A stretch of 64,000 nucleotides of DNA from assembly GCF_004854025.1 (NCBI RefSeq), contig NZ_STGM01000008.1:1-64000 (forward strand), given 5' to 3'. The stretch is from Microbacterium hydrothermale (GTDB taxonomy: Bacteria; Actinomycetota; Actinomycetes; Actinomycetales; Microbacteriaceae). The position numbers and the translations under genes were made by a program. The notes under the pieces are model-generated. The model had not been told where the DNA came from. It did no database searches and saw only the letters and a list, made by a program, of their open reading frames with translations. Positions 30,801-39,469 of the stretch are shown one piece after another; within the stretch, counting starts at the first letter, position 1, and each line of letters opens with the position of its first letter.

Positions 30801-30817
30801 GGAAGGGGGCGTGCGGG

Positions 30818-32329
30818 TCAGCGCACGTCGTCGTCGATCCAGTCCATCGACTTGGTGACGGCCTTCTTCCACAGGCGCAGCTCGCGCTCGCGCTCGCTGT
30901 CGTCCATGTTGGGCTCCCAGCGCTTGTCTTCCTGCCAGTTGGCGCGCAGGTCGTCGAGGTTGTCCCAGAAACCGGTCGCCAGACCCGCGGCGTACGCGGC
31001 ACCGAGCGCGGTGGTCTCGGCGACGACCGGGCGCACGACCGGGACGCCGAGGATGTCGGCCTGGAACTGCATGAGCGCGTCGTTGGCGGTCATGCCGCCG
31101 TCGACCTTGAGCTCGGCGAGGTCGACACCGGAGTCGGCGTTGACCGCGTCGAGGACCTCGCGCGACTGGAAGGCGGTGGCCTCCAGTGCGGCGCGGGCGA
31201 TGTGGCCCTTGTTGACGTAGCGCGTCATGCCCACGATCGCGCCGCGGGCGTCGGGACGCCAGTACGGAGCGAACAGACCCGAGAACGCCGGCACGAAGTA
31301 CACGCCGCCGTTGTCGTCGACGCTCGAGGCGAGCGCCTCGACCTCGGGGGCCGAGGAGATGATGCCGAGTTGGTCGCGCAGCCACTGGATGAGCGAGCCG
31401 GTCACGGCGATCGAACCCTCGAGCGCGTAGCGCGCCGGCTGGTCGCCCAGCTTGTAACCGAGCGTGGTCAGCAGGCCGTTCTTCGAGTGGACGATCTCTT
31501 CGCCCGTCTGGAAGATGAGGAAGTTGCCCGTGCCGTAGGTGTTCTTGCTCTCGCCCGGATCGAACGCCGCCTGGCCGAAGGTCGCGGCCTGCTGGTCGCC
31601 CAGGATGCCGGCGATCGGGGTCTCGCGCAGCAGCGACGAGGACTCGACGGTGCCGTACACCTCGGAGGAGGAGCGGATCTCGGGCATCATCGAGCGCGGC
31701 ACGCCGAAGTCGGACAGGATGTCGTCGCGCCACTCGAGGGTCTCGAGGTCCATGAAGAGGGTGCGGCTGGCGTTGGTGACGTCGGTCGCGTGCACGCCAC
31801 CGTCGATGCCGCCGGTGAGGTTCCACAGCACCCAGGTGTCGGTGGTGCCGAAGATCAGGTCGCCGGCCTCGGCCTTCTCGCGGGCCCCGTCGACGTTCTC
31901 GAGGATCCACACGATCTTGGTGCCCGAGAAGTAGGTGGCCAGGGGCAGGCCGACGATGCTCTTGTAACGCTCCGGGTCGCCGTCCGCGAGGCGGTCGACG
32001 ATCGACTGCGTGCGGGTGTCCTGCCAGACGATGGCGTTGTAGACGGGCTTACCGGTGTTCTTGTCCCAGACCACCGCGGTCTCGCGCTGGTTGGTGATGC
32101 CGACGGCGGCGACGTCGTGGCGGGTGATGTCGGCGCGGCTGAGGGCCAGGCCGATCACCTCCTGGGTGTTGCGCCAGATCTCGAGCGGGTCGTGCTCGAC
32201 CCATCCCGCGCGCGGGAAGATCTGCTCGTGCTCCTTCTGTCCGACGGAGATGACACTCCCGGACTTGTCGAAGATCATCGCGCGGGTCGAGGTCGTGCCC
32301 TGGTCGATGGCGAGGACGTAGTCGGCCAT
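30818..32329 (-). CDS. glpK: Glycerol kinase
   Basis: ATP-dependent phosphorylation of glycerol to glycerol 3-phosphate, 503 residues. FGGY-kinase features: N-terminal [79 protein letters not shown] and [23 protein letters not shown] start with AAAGGAGTCC upstream. Last gene of glpD-glpF-glpK on the minus strand, 84 bases after glpF. Confidence 0.97.
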   Translation of the reverse strand: MADYVLAIDQGTTSTRAMIFDKSGSVISVGQKEHEQIFPRAGWVEHDPLEIWRNTQEVIGLALSRADITRHDVAAVGITNQRETAVVWDKNTGKPVYNAIVWQDTRTQSIVDRLADGDPERYKSIVGLPLATYFSGTKIVWILENVDGAREKAEAGDLIFGTTDTWVLWNLTGGIDGGVHATDVTNASRTLFMDLETLEWRDDILSDFGVPRSMMPEIRSSSEVYGTVESSSLLRETPIAGILGDQQAATFGQAAFDPGESKNTYGTGNFLIFQTGEEIVHSKNGLLTTLGYKLGDQPARYALEGSIAVTGSLIQWLRDQLGIISSAPEVEALASSVDDNGGVYFVPAFSGLFAPYWRPDARGAIVGMTRYVNKGHIARAALEATAFQSREVLDAVNADSGVDLAELKVDGGMTANDALMQFQADILGVPVVRPVVAETTALGAAYAAGLATGFWDNLDDLRANWQEDKRWEPNMDDSERERELRLWKKAVTKSMDWIDDDVR

Positions 32330-32413
32330 GGATGGACTCCTTTGTCTTGTTCGGTGAACGGTGTTGCGGGAAGGAAGTAGGCGGGGGCGCCGGGCGACGC
32401 CCCCGCGGAAGTG

Positions 32414-33169
32414 TTACTTGCCGAGGCTCAGGAGCACCGGGGCGAGCAGACCCGCGAGCAGACCGCCCACGAGCGGGCCCGCCACGGGGACCCAGGCGTA
32501 GCCCCAGTCGCTGGAACCCTTGCCCTTGATCGGGAGGATCGCGTGGGCGATGCGGGGGCCGAGGTCACGGGCGGGGTTGATGGCGTATCCCGTGGGGCCA
32601 CCGAGCGAGGCGCCGATACCGACGACGAGCAGGGCCACGGGCACGGCCGCGAGACCGCCGATGCCGCCGGGGACGCCGATGTCGGCCACGCCGTAGTCGC
32701 TGAAGCCGAAGATCACGAAGACCAGCACGAAGGTCGCGATGACCTCGGTGAGGAAGTTGAAGCCGTAGGAACGGATCGCGGGGCCCGTCGAGAAGACGCC
32801 GAGCTTCGAGGCGGGGTCGGGCTCGTCGTCGAAGTGCTGCTTGTAGGACGCCCACGCGAGGACGGCACCGATGATCGCGCCGACGAGCTGGGCGGCCACG
32901 GCCACGAGGAACTGGACGAAGCCGATCTTGCCGGCCACGAGGAGGCCGATCGACACGGCGGGGTTGAGCTGTGCGCCGGAGTAGGCGGACACGATGACAC
33001 CGGCGAAGACCGCCAGGCCCCATCCCCAGTTGACCATCAGGGTGCCGCCGGCGTTGCCCTTGGTCTTGGCCAGGGCCACGTTGGCGACCACGCCACAGCC
33101 CAACAGGATGAGCATCGCGGTGCCGACCACCTCCGAGAGGAAGTACAGCCCCAGGTTCACTTCTTGCAT
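32414..33169 (-). CDS. glpF: Glycerol facilitator (aquaglyceroporin)
   Basis: Channel for passive glycerol entry, 251 residues, six membrane helices and two half-helices. The two NPA boxes are QLNPAVSIG and AINPARDLGPRI; the Asp after the second box is typical of glycerol-conducting rather than water-only channels. Ends at 32414 before glpK. The ATG start is preceded by AAAGGTC on the minus strand. Confidence 0.96.
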   Translation of the reverse strand: MQEVNLGLYFLSEVVGTAMLILLGCGVVANVALAKTKGNAGGTLMVNWGWGLAVFAGVIVSAYSGAQLNPAVSIGLLVAGKIGFVQFLVAVAAQLVGAIIGAVLAWASYKQHFDDEPDPASKLGVFSTGPAIRSYGFNFLTEVIATFVLVFVIFGFSDYGVADIGVPGGIGGLAAVPVALLVVGIGASLGGPTGYAINPARDLGPRIAHAILPIKGKGSSDWGYAWVPVAGPLVGGLLAGLLAPVLLSLGK

Positions 33170-33250
33170 GTCGTCATCGACCTTTCTTTTCTCACCCGGA
33201 CACCTTCGGCACGGGTGGTGATGCGGCTCGGTGTTCCGAACCTATGCGCG

Positions 33251-33286
33251 ACGTGCGGGCGCGCAACAGACGGCGCGCCCGCACGT
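33251..33286. terminator. Perfect 14-bp hairpin between glpD and glpF
   Basis: ACGTGCGGGCGCGC (33251-33264) and GCGCGCCCGCACGT (33273-33286) pair perfectly around an 8-base loop, four bases after the glpD stop. No T tract follows on the minus strand, so it may reduce read-through into glpFK or protect the glpD 3' end. The rest of the 33170-33290 spacer holds no reading frame. Confidence 0.6.
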
Positions 33287-33290
33287 TCTC

Positions 33291-35009
33291 TCAGATTCGC
33301 GCGACTCCGGCCTGGGCCAGGTCGACCCGGTGCGCCGAGCGCAGGATCTCGGTGGTCCGGCCGATCTCCTCGTCGACGCGGTCCGCGTCCCAGCCGAGGG
33401 GGCCGGAGACGGCCTCCGCGACCTCGCGCAGCGTGCGCTCGGTCATCCCGCCGACGAAGGCGAGGTGCGTGCGGCGCAGCAGCACGTCGATCAGGTGCAC
33501 GACCTGCTCGTTCGCGGCGATCCACTCGAGCTCTTCGCGGTAGTAGCCGTCTGCGTCGGCGACGGGGGTCGGCTCGGCCGGGAGTGCGTCGAGGATGGTG
33601 TCGGCGCGGGTGCCGTAGCGCTCGAGCATGGCCTCCACGAGCTCGGCGGAGTGCGCATTCGTGCGAGCGGCGACCCAGCGGCGACGCTGCTCGGGCGTGG
33701 CCGGGAAGCCGGCGCCGCCACCGATCGACAGTCCCTGCGTGCTCACGCGGTGGGGACGGCGGAGCTTCTGCAGCGTCTTCATGCTGAGGTGCTCCGCGAG
33801 CGCGCGGAACGTGGTCCACTTCCCGCCGACGAGGCTCATCGCGGGGGTGCCGGCGATTTCATCCTCGACGATGCGATAGTCGCGCGAGACGAATCCGGGG
33901 GCGGTGTCGTCGTGACGCGGGAGGGGGCGGATGCCGCTGAAGGTGTAGACGATCTGCGAGCGGTCGACGCCGATGGTCGGGAAGACGTGCCCGATGAGGT
34001 CGAAGAAGTACTCGATCTCGTCGTCGGTGCACACGACGGGCTTCGATGGGTCGGCGTCGATGTCGGTGGTGCCGACCAGGACGCGGTCCTTGAGCGGGTA
34101 GATCAGCACGATGCGCCCGTCCGAGTGCTCGAAGAAGATCTCGCGGCCGCCGGTCGCGGCGAGGAGCTCGGGGTTGTCGAGCACGATGTGCGAGCCCTTG
34201 GTCCCGCCCATGAACTGGGTCTTCAGACCCATGGCCTCGTTGGCGAGGTCGGTCCAGGGGCCGGCGGTGTTGAGGATGACCTTGGCCTTGACGCTGAACT
34301 CCTCGCCGGAGACCTCGTCGCGCACCCGCACGCCGTTCGCGTCGGCGCCGACGGCGGAGACGTAGTTGACGGCCTGCGTGCGACCGGCGCCGGCCTCGAT
34401 GCCGTCGCGCAGCACGTCGAGGGCGATGCGCTCGGGGTCGTGCATCGACGCGTCGAAGTACGTGGCCGTGTAGGCGAGGTCGTGGTTGAGCTTCGGCAGT
34501 TCGGCGAGCGACTTCTTCTTGCCGAGGAATTTGTGGCGGGGCACCGAGCCGCCGTCGCGCGAGAAGGTGTCGTACATGATGAGGCCGACCTTGATCAGCA
34601 GCGCGCCGCGCTCGTTCGGCTTGCCGCGGCCGTGCGTCACCAGCAGGCGGAACGGGGCGGACAGGATGCCGGAGAACGTCTTATAAATCGGGATGGTCGT
34701 CTCGAGCGGCTTGACGTAGTGGGGGGCCGTCTTGAGCAGGTCGTTGCGCTCGGTCACGGCTTCCTTCACGAGGCGGAACTCGCCGTTCTCGAGGTAGCGG
34801 ATGCCGCCGTGCACCATGTGGCTGGAGGCCGACGAGGCGCCCGACACGAAGTCGCCGCGCTCGACGAGGGCGACGCTGACACCCTGAAGGGCCAGATCGC
34901 GCAGGGTGGCGAGGCCGTTGATGCCCCCACCGATGATCAGGACGTCGAGGTCTTCGGCGTCACGGAGCGCCTGGACGTCGGCGCGGAGCGAAGAAGTAGG
35001 GGACGACAT
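33291..35009 (-). CDS. glpD: Glycerol-3-phosphate dehydrogenase (FAD, aerobic)
   Basis: Membrane-associated FAD enzyme that oxidises glycerol 3-phosphate to dihydroxyacetone phosphate and feeds the quinone pool. 572 residues; FAD-binding motif VLIIGGGINGLATLRDLALQ, then VHGGIRYLENGEF, and substrate-side motifs GTKGSHIVLD and YTFSGIRPLPRHDD. The C-terminal DAO_C domain from about residue 400 is present. ATG start preceded by AACGAAAGGTCGC. Divergent from the SorC-type regulator with an operator-like palindrome in the shared intergenic region. Confidence 0.96.
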   Translation of the reverse strand: MSSPTSSLRADVQALRDAEDLDVLIIGGGINGLATLRDLALQGVSVALVERGDFVSGASSASSHMVHGGIRYLENGEFRLVKEAVTERNDLLKTAPHYVKPLETTIPIYKTFSGILSAPFRLLVTHGRGKPNERGALLIKVGLIMYDTFSRDGGSVPRHKFLGKKKSLAELPKLNHDLAYTATYFDASMHDPERIALDVLRDGIEAGAGRTQAVNYVSAVGADANGVRVRDEVSGEEFSVKAKVILNTAGPWTDLANEAMGLKTQFMGGTKGSHIVLDNPELLAATGGREIFFEHSDGRIVLIYPLKDRVLVGTTDIDADPSKPVVCTDDEIEYFFDLIGHVFPTIGVDRSQIVYTFSGIRPLPRHDDTAPGFVSRDYRIVEDEIAGTPAMSLVGGKWTTFRALAEHLSMKTLQKLRRPHRVSTQGLSIGGGAGFPATPEQRRRWVAARTNAHSAELVEAMLERYGTRADTILDALPAEPTPVADADGYYREELEWIAANEQVVHLIDVLLRRTHLAFVGGMTERTLREVAEAVSGPLGWDADRVDEEIGRTTEILRSAHRVDLAQAGVARI

Positions 35010-35058
35010 GTCGACTGCGACCTTTCGTTGTTGGTACGACGATCAGGATGCGCCCCCC

Positions 35059-35093
35059 TGCACGTTGTTGCAAGCCCCTTGAACAAACGTGCA
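35059..35093. promoter_or_regulatory. Operator-like inverted repeat between glpD and the SorC-type regulator
   Basis: TGCACGTTGTT (35059-35069) mirrors AACAAACGTGCA (35082-35093), and inside it TTGTTGCAAG mirrors CTTGAACAA. The nested symmetry and TTGAACA-type halves are what SorC/DeoR-like regulators bind. It lies between the divergent glpD and regulator genes; the proposed regulator starting at 35122 would be autoregulated. Confidence 0.55.
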
Positions 35094-35121
35094 GAATGGT
35101 GTCCATGAAGGTGGCAGGACG

Positions 35122-36087
35122 GTGACGACGCAGGCCGAGGAGCGCTCCCGCGACGCGTTGCGCGCAGCGCAGCTGTACTACATGCAGGACCTGACGATGG
35201 ATGCCATCGCGCACGAGATGCGCGTCTCGCGCTCGTCCGTCTCGCGTCTGCTGCAGCACGCCCGCGACGTGGGCCTGGTGACGATCTCGATCAGTCCCCC
35301 CGACGACGCGCGGGGGCAGATGGCGCAGCGCATCGCCGACCGGTTCGGGATCACCGCGCACATCGTGCCCACCCCGGCCCGCACCTCGGAGGCCGAGCGC
35401 CTCGAACGCACCGCCCTCACGGCCGCGCGCATCCTCGCCGAGCGCGTCGAGTCGTCGATGACCGTGGGCGTCGCCTGGGGATCCACGCTCTCGGCCATGG
35501 CGCGACACGTACCGCAGAAAGACGTCCACGACACCCACATCGTGCAGATGAACGGCGCGGCCAACGTCCGCACCTCCGGCATCCCGTACGCGGGGGAGAT
35601 CCTGTCGAAGTTCGGGGCGGCGTGGTCCTCGTCGGTGCACCAATTCCCGGTGCCGGCCCTCTTCGACGACCCGCGCACGAAGCAGGCGATGTGGCGGGAG
35701 CGCTCGGTGCGGTCGGTGCTGGAGATCCAGCAACGCGTGGGCCTGTTCGTCTTCGGACTCGGATCGCCCCACGCCGACGTGCCCTCGCACGTCTACAGCG
35801 GCGACTACTTCGACGAACGCGATCGCGCGGTGATCGAGCGCGAGGGCGTCGTGGGCGATTGCGCCACGGTCTTCTACCGCGCCGACGGCTCGAGCGACAT
35901 CCCCGAGCTCAACGCGCGCTCCAGCGGACCCGACCTCGACACCGTGCGTCGCATCCCGCGGCGCTTCTGCGTCGTGTCGAGCCTGTCGAAGCTCGACGGC
36001 CTGCGCGGCGCGCTCGCCGCGGGCCTGGTGACCGAGCTCGTCGTGGAGGAGTCGCTCGCGCGTCGGCTGTTGAGCGTCACCCGCTGA
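35122..36087 (+). CDS. SorC/DeoR-family sugar-phosphate-sensing transcriptional regulator
   Basis: A 321-residue regulator: N-terminal helix-turn-helix (YYMQDLTMDAIAHEMRVSRS, SSVSRLLQHARDVGLVTISI) and a SorC-type sugar-binding domain with TVGVAWGSTLSAMARHVP, VVSSLSKLDGLRGALAAG and LVTELVVEESLARRLL at the end. The family usually senses phosphorylated sugars or glycerol-type intermediates. GTG 35122 is chosen; an upstream GTG at 35089 would overlap the operator half-site. Its position, divergent to glpD-F-K and facing dhaK-L-M, suggests it controls glycerol and dihydroxyacetone use; that is inferred, not seen. Confidence 0.85.
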   Translation: MTTQAEERSRDALRAAQLYYMQDLTMDAIAHEMRVSRSSVSRLLQHARDVGLVTISISPPDDARGQMAQRIADRFGITAHIVPTPARTSEAERLERTALTAARILAERVESSMTVGVAWGSTLSAMARHVPQKDVHDTHIVQMNGAANVRTSGIPYAGEILSKFGAAWSSSVHQFPVPALFDDPRTKQAMWRERSVRSVLEIQQRVGLFVFGLGSPHADVPSHVYSGDYFDERDRAVIEREGVVGDCATVFYRADGSSDIPELNARSSGPDLDTVRRIPRRFCVVSSLSKLDGLRGALAAGLVTELVVEESLARRLLSVTR

Positions 36088-36108
36088 CCCCGCCTCCTCG
36101 GGGTGGGC

Positions 36109-36858
36109 TCAGCGCTCGCCGAACCCGTCGTCGATGAGGGAGCGCAGTTCGTCGAGGGCCTGCCGCGCCTGCGGCCCGGTCGCGCTGACCCGCACCCGGG
36201 ACCCCTGCCGGACGCCGAGAGCCATGAGCGCGAGCAGGCTGCGGCCCGAGACCTCGTCGCCGCCGGCCTCCAGATCGGCGATGCGCACGTCGGCGTCGTA
36301 ACGCGACGCGGCCTTGACGAACGTCGCCGCCGGACGCGCGTGCAGGCCCGACGGGTTGACGACCACCGCCTCGAAGGACGGCGCATCGGCGGTGCCCTCG
36401 TCGGCGGTGTCCTCGTCGACGGATGCCGCGGGCGAGGGGCTCGTGACCTCGTCGCCCGCCGCGCCGAGCTGCCGTCTCTTCGCGTCACCGGCACCCGCCA
36501 CCTCGGCGGCCACCTCGTCGAGACCGGCGCCGCCGGCCGCGGTCACGACCGCCGCCACGAGACCCTCCACGAAGGGCGCGGGGCTCAGCCGGACCCGCTC
36601 GGGGGCGCCAACGAACTCCAGAGCCGTCTCGGCGCTGAGGATCGCGGACCCCAGGTCCATCAGGACGAGCACGCCGTCGCCCGAATCCGCCTCGTCGATC
36701 GCGGCGGCGATGGCCACGGCATCCGTACCGAGATCGCCGTCGGGGCCCCCCGCCGCCACGCGAACGGCGGGAGGCTCGGCGCCGCCCATCTGCAGCGAGA
36801 GGTGCACCGCGGCGTCGGCGAGGGCGCGGCTGTGCGAGACCGCGACGATCCCGATCAC
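36109..36858 (-). CDS. dhaM: Dihydroxyacetone kinase phosphotransfer subunit (EIIA-HPr)
   Basis: Phosphorelay subunit that rephosphorylates ADP bound to DhaL from the PTS. The 249-residue product has an EIIA-Man-like domain with the phosphohistidine in IGIVAVSHSRALADAA (H9) and, after an Ala/Asp/Glu-rich linker (about residues 130-165), an HPr domain with phosphohistidine in VVVNPSGLHARPAATFV. The E. coli third domain (truncated enzyme I) is absent, a two-domain form, so phosphate must come from separate PTS enzyme I. GTG overlaps the dhaL stop (GTGA). Confidence 0.9.
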   Translation of the reverse strand: MIGIVAVSHSRALADAAVHLSLQMGGAEPPAVRVAAGGPDGDLGTDAVAIAAAIDEADSGDGVLVLMDLGSAILSAETALEFVGAPERVRLSPAPFVEGLVAAVVTAAGGAGLDEVAAEVAGAGDAKRRQLGAAGDEVTSPSPAASVDEDTADEGTADAPSFEAVVVNPSGLHARPAATFVKAASRYDADVRIADLEAGGDEVSGRSLLALMALGVRQGSRVRVSATGPQARQALDELRSLIDDGFGER

Positions 36859-37490
36859 TCCGCGGCCGCCAGCGTGTCGGCCAACGCCTCGAGGAGCAGC
36901 GTCGAGGAGGCCGCCCCCGGGTCGATGTGTCCGGCGCTGCGCCCGCCGAGGTAGCTCGCGCGCCCCTTGCGGGCGACGAGCGGTTCCGTCGCGTCGCGGC
37001 CCCGGGCGGCGGCCTCGGCGGCGGCGCGCGCGGCCGCGGCGGGGCCGTCGTCGGCTGCCGCGTCCCACGCGTCGATCGCGGGGGAGAGGGCGTCGATCAT
37101 CGTCTTGTCGCCCGGCTCGGCCTTGCCGCGGGCGATGACGCCCTCGACACCGGCGCGGAGCGCCGCGCCCAGGGCAGCGGTATCCACCCCGTCCGGGGAT
37201 GGCAGCGCGGGCCCCATGCGCAGGAAGAGCGTTCCGTAGAGCGGGCCGCTCGCCCCGCCGACCGTCGAGACGAGCGTCATCCCCACGGTCTTGAACAGCT
37301 CGGCGGGGCTCGCCGGCGCCGGGTCGAGCTTGGCGACCACCGCATCGAGACCGCGGGCCATGTTCGAGCCGTGGTCGGCGTCGCCGATCTCGGAGTCCAG
37401 GCGCGTCAACTCGTCTTTGTGGTCGGTCACGGCGTCGCGGAACGCGCGGATCCAGGCGACGAGATCGTCGGTCGACACCGCGGCGCTCAC
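36855..37490 (-). CDS. dhaL: Dihydroxyacetone kinase ADP-binding subunit
   Basis: Holds ADP/ATP and phosphorylates dihydroxyacetone bound to DhaK. 211 residues; the metal-binding aspartates are in LDSEIGDADHGSNMARG (typical GDGDHG equivalent) and the C-terminal KGRASYLGGRSAGHIDPGA is the family signature. MTLVSTVGGASGPLYGTLFL is conserved. GTG overlaps the dhaK stop in GTGA, so dhaK, dhaL and dhaM are translationally coupled. Confidence 0.93.
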   Translation of the reverse strand: MSAAVSTDDLVAWIRAFRDAVTDHKDELTRLDSEIGDADHGSNMARGLDAVVAKLDPAPASPAELFKTVGMTLVSTVGGASGPLYGTLFLRMGPALPSPDGVDTAALGAALRAGVEGVIARGKAEPGDKTMIDALSPAIDAWDAAADDGPAAAARAAAEAAARGRDATEPLVARKGRASYLGGRSAGHIDPGAASSTLLLEALADTLAAAE

Positions 37491-38482
37491 GCGCCCCACC
37501 GGAGACCGGGGGTGACCACGGGCGCGTCCCACAGCCGCAGCATCTCGTCGTCGGCCTTCACGACCGTGAGCGATGCGCCCGCCATGTCGAGGCTGGTGAT
37601 GTAGTCGCCGATCAGCACCCGCTGCACGTCGACCCCGGCCTCCGCGAGGAGAGGGGCGATCTCGCCGTAGAGCAGGTACTGCTCGATGAGGGGAGTGCCG
37701 CCGAGCCCCGACAGCAGGACGATCGCCGGTCCCGCCGCGTCGCCGAAATCGTGCACGATCGGGTCGACCATCAGCTTCGCGATCTCGCGGGCGGAGGCGA
37801 GCTTCACGCGCGAGCGTCCGGGCTCGCCGTGGATGCCGACACCGACCTCCATCTCGTCGTCGGGGAGCTCGAACGTGGGCCGGCCGGCCGCGGGCACGGT
37901 GCAGCTGGTGAGGGCGACGCCCATCGAGCGACCGGCCTCCGACACGCGGCGCGCGAGGGCGGCGACGGCGGCGAGGTCGGCTCCCTCTTCGGCGAGGGCG
38001 CCGACGATCTTCTCCAGGATGACGGTGGTCCCCGTGCCGCGCCGACCGGCGGTCCACGTGGAGTCCTGCACGGCCACGTCGTCGGCGACGACGACCGACT
38101 CGACCTGCACGCCCTCGGCGGCGGCGAGCTCGGCGGCCATCTCGAAGTTGAGCACGTCGCCGGTGTAGTTCTTCACGATGTGCAGCACGCCCGCGCCGGA
38201 GTCGGCGGCCTGCGTGGCGGCGAGCACCTGATCGGGCGTGGGAGAGGTGAACACCTCGCCCGCCGCGGCCGCGTCGAGCATGCCGCGCCCGACGAAGCCG
38301 CCGTGCATCGGCTCGTGTCCGGAGCCTCCACCCGAGACGAGAGCCACTTTGCCCGCGCGGGTCGGTTCCGCGCGCAGGATGACGCGGTTCTCGGCATCCA
38401 CGCGGAGATCGGTGTGAGCAGCCTGGATCCCCCGCAGGGCTTCGGCCAGCACATCAGCCGGGTCGTTGACGAACTTCTTCAC
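37487..38482 (-). CDS. dhaK: Dihydroxyacetone kinase substrate-binding subunit
   Basis: Binds dihydroxyacetone covalently through a histidine hemiaminal; here that histidine is in EVGVGIHGEPGRSR (about H218). 331 residues; VALVSGGGSGHEPMHGGFVG and HIVKNYTGDVLNFEMAAELA are the DHA-binding and interface motifs. GTG at 38482 with GAGGAGGCATC upstream is the ribosome binding site; a longer reading frame upstream is rejected as its N-terminus is low-complexity and unlike the family. First gene of dhaK-dhaL-dhaM. Confidence 0.94.
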   Translation of the reverse strand: MKKFVNDPADVLAEALRGIQAAHTDLRVDAENRVILRAEPTRAGKVALVSGGGSGHEPMHGGFVGRGMLDAAAAGEVFTSPTPDQVLAATQAADSGAGVLHIVKNYTGDVLNFEMAAELAAAEGVQVESVVVADDVAVQDSTWTAGRRGTGTTVILEKIVGALAEEGADLAAVAALARRVSEAGRSMGVALTSCTVPAAGRPTFELPDDEMEVGVGIHGEPGRSRVKLASAREIAKLMVDPIVHDFGDAAGPAIVLLSGLGGTPLIEQYLLYGEIAPLLAEAGVDVQRVLIGDYITSLDMAGASLTVVKADDEMLRLWDAPVVTPGLRWGA

Positions 38483-38573
38483 GATGCCTCCTCGTTGTGG
38501 CTTCGACGGTTCGGGCCGTCGGTTTCGACCCTGGTCGTCGGATGCCGTCGCGTCAAGGGCGAGGAGGCGCGTG

Positions 38574-39326
38574 TCAGAGTCGCTCGTGCGGGAGGACCTG
38601 CTTGATGCGTTCGATCGGATTCTGCGCGGGGGCCTCGTTGTACGCGTTCGCCAGTTCCTGCCCGCTGAGGGCGTGGATCGCGGCCATGATCTCGTCGGTC
38701 GCGCCGCGACGCGCCCGGCCCGAGGTCGCCGGACCGTGCGGCGAGAGGTCGAGCGGCTCTCCGAAGCGCACCGTGATGCGCTCGCTCGTGCTGGGGAACT
38801 TCGCGCCGACGGGCATCGCCTTGTCGGTGCCGATGAGACCGACCGGGACCACGGGGGCGCCGGTCTGCAGCGCGAGGAAGGCGACACCCGTGCGGCCCTT
38901 GTAGAGCCGGCCGTCGAGGGAGCGCGTGCCCTCGGGGTACAGCGCGACCGCGCGACCGTCCTCGAGCAGAACGCGCTGCTGGTCGAGGGCGTCGAGGGCC
39001 TTCTGGCCGGCACCGCGCTCGACGGCGATCGCGCCGATCGCGGTGAAGAACTGCCGCGACGCCCACTTCTCGAAGTACGCCGACTTCGCGAGGAAGTGCA
39101 CGGGCCGGGGAGCGGCGACCGGGATCGCGATCGAGTCGATGAACGACAGGTGGTTGCTCGCGAAGATCACCGGTCCGGTGCGGGGGACGTTCTCGCGCCC
39201 CTCGACGTGCGGCCGGTACACGGCGCGGGCGAGCGGGGCGATGAGGAACCGTCCGAGGCCGTAAGCGGCGCCCATCTGCTGCGGCGGTGCGGCGGCGGGG
39301 GTCTCGGCGGGCAGGTCGGAACTCAC
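38574..39326 (-). CDS. 1-acyl-sn-glycerol-3-phosphate acyltransferase (PlsC family)
   Basis: Transfers acyl groups from acyl-CoA or acyl-ACP to lysophosphatidate in phospholipid synthesis. In the 250-residue product HX4D is ASNHLSFIDSI (about residues 57-67) and the second motif is ALYPEGTRSLDGRLYKGRTG; VVPVGLIGTDKAMPVG is the third. GTG start with TAGCCT six bases upstream, so leaderless. Convergent with nothing; lies upstream of, and divergent from, the FKBP lipoprotein. Confidence 0.91.
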   Translation of the reverse strand: MSSDLPAETPAAAPPQQMGAAYGLGRFLIAPLARAVYRPHVEGRENVPRTGPVIFASNHLSFIDSIAIPVAAPRPVHFLAKSAYFEKWASRQFFTAIGAIAVERGAGQKALDALDQQRVLLEDGRAVALYPEGTRSLDGRLYKGRTGVAFLALQTGAPVVPVGLIGTDKAMPVGAKFPSTSERITVRFGEPLDLSPHGPATSGRARRGATDEIMAAIHALSGQELANAYNEAPAQNPIERIKQVLPHERL

Positions 39327-39332
39327 CCGACG

Positions 39333-39338
39333 AGGCTA
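39333..39338 (-). promoter_or_regulatory. -10 hexamer TAGCCT of the PlsC gene
   Basis: TAGCCT, then CGTCGG, then the GTG start on the minus strand: six-base leaderless layout. Confidence 0.6.
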
Positions 39339-39469
39339 CTAGCCGCCGCATGCCGAGGTGCGCATGGGGCGCGGCGCGCGACGGACGTCCGCACCGACCG
39401 CTCTCCCAGCCGCGCCAAAGCCGGATGCGCGAGGATGGGTGCTTCCCGTCTTCTTCCGAGAGGTCTCCC

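Noticed and set aside
35089..35121. GTG at 35089 as start of the SorC-type regulator
   Set aside because: It overlaps the operator half-site; GTG 35122 gives the usual N-terminus. Evidence is modest and either could be right.
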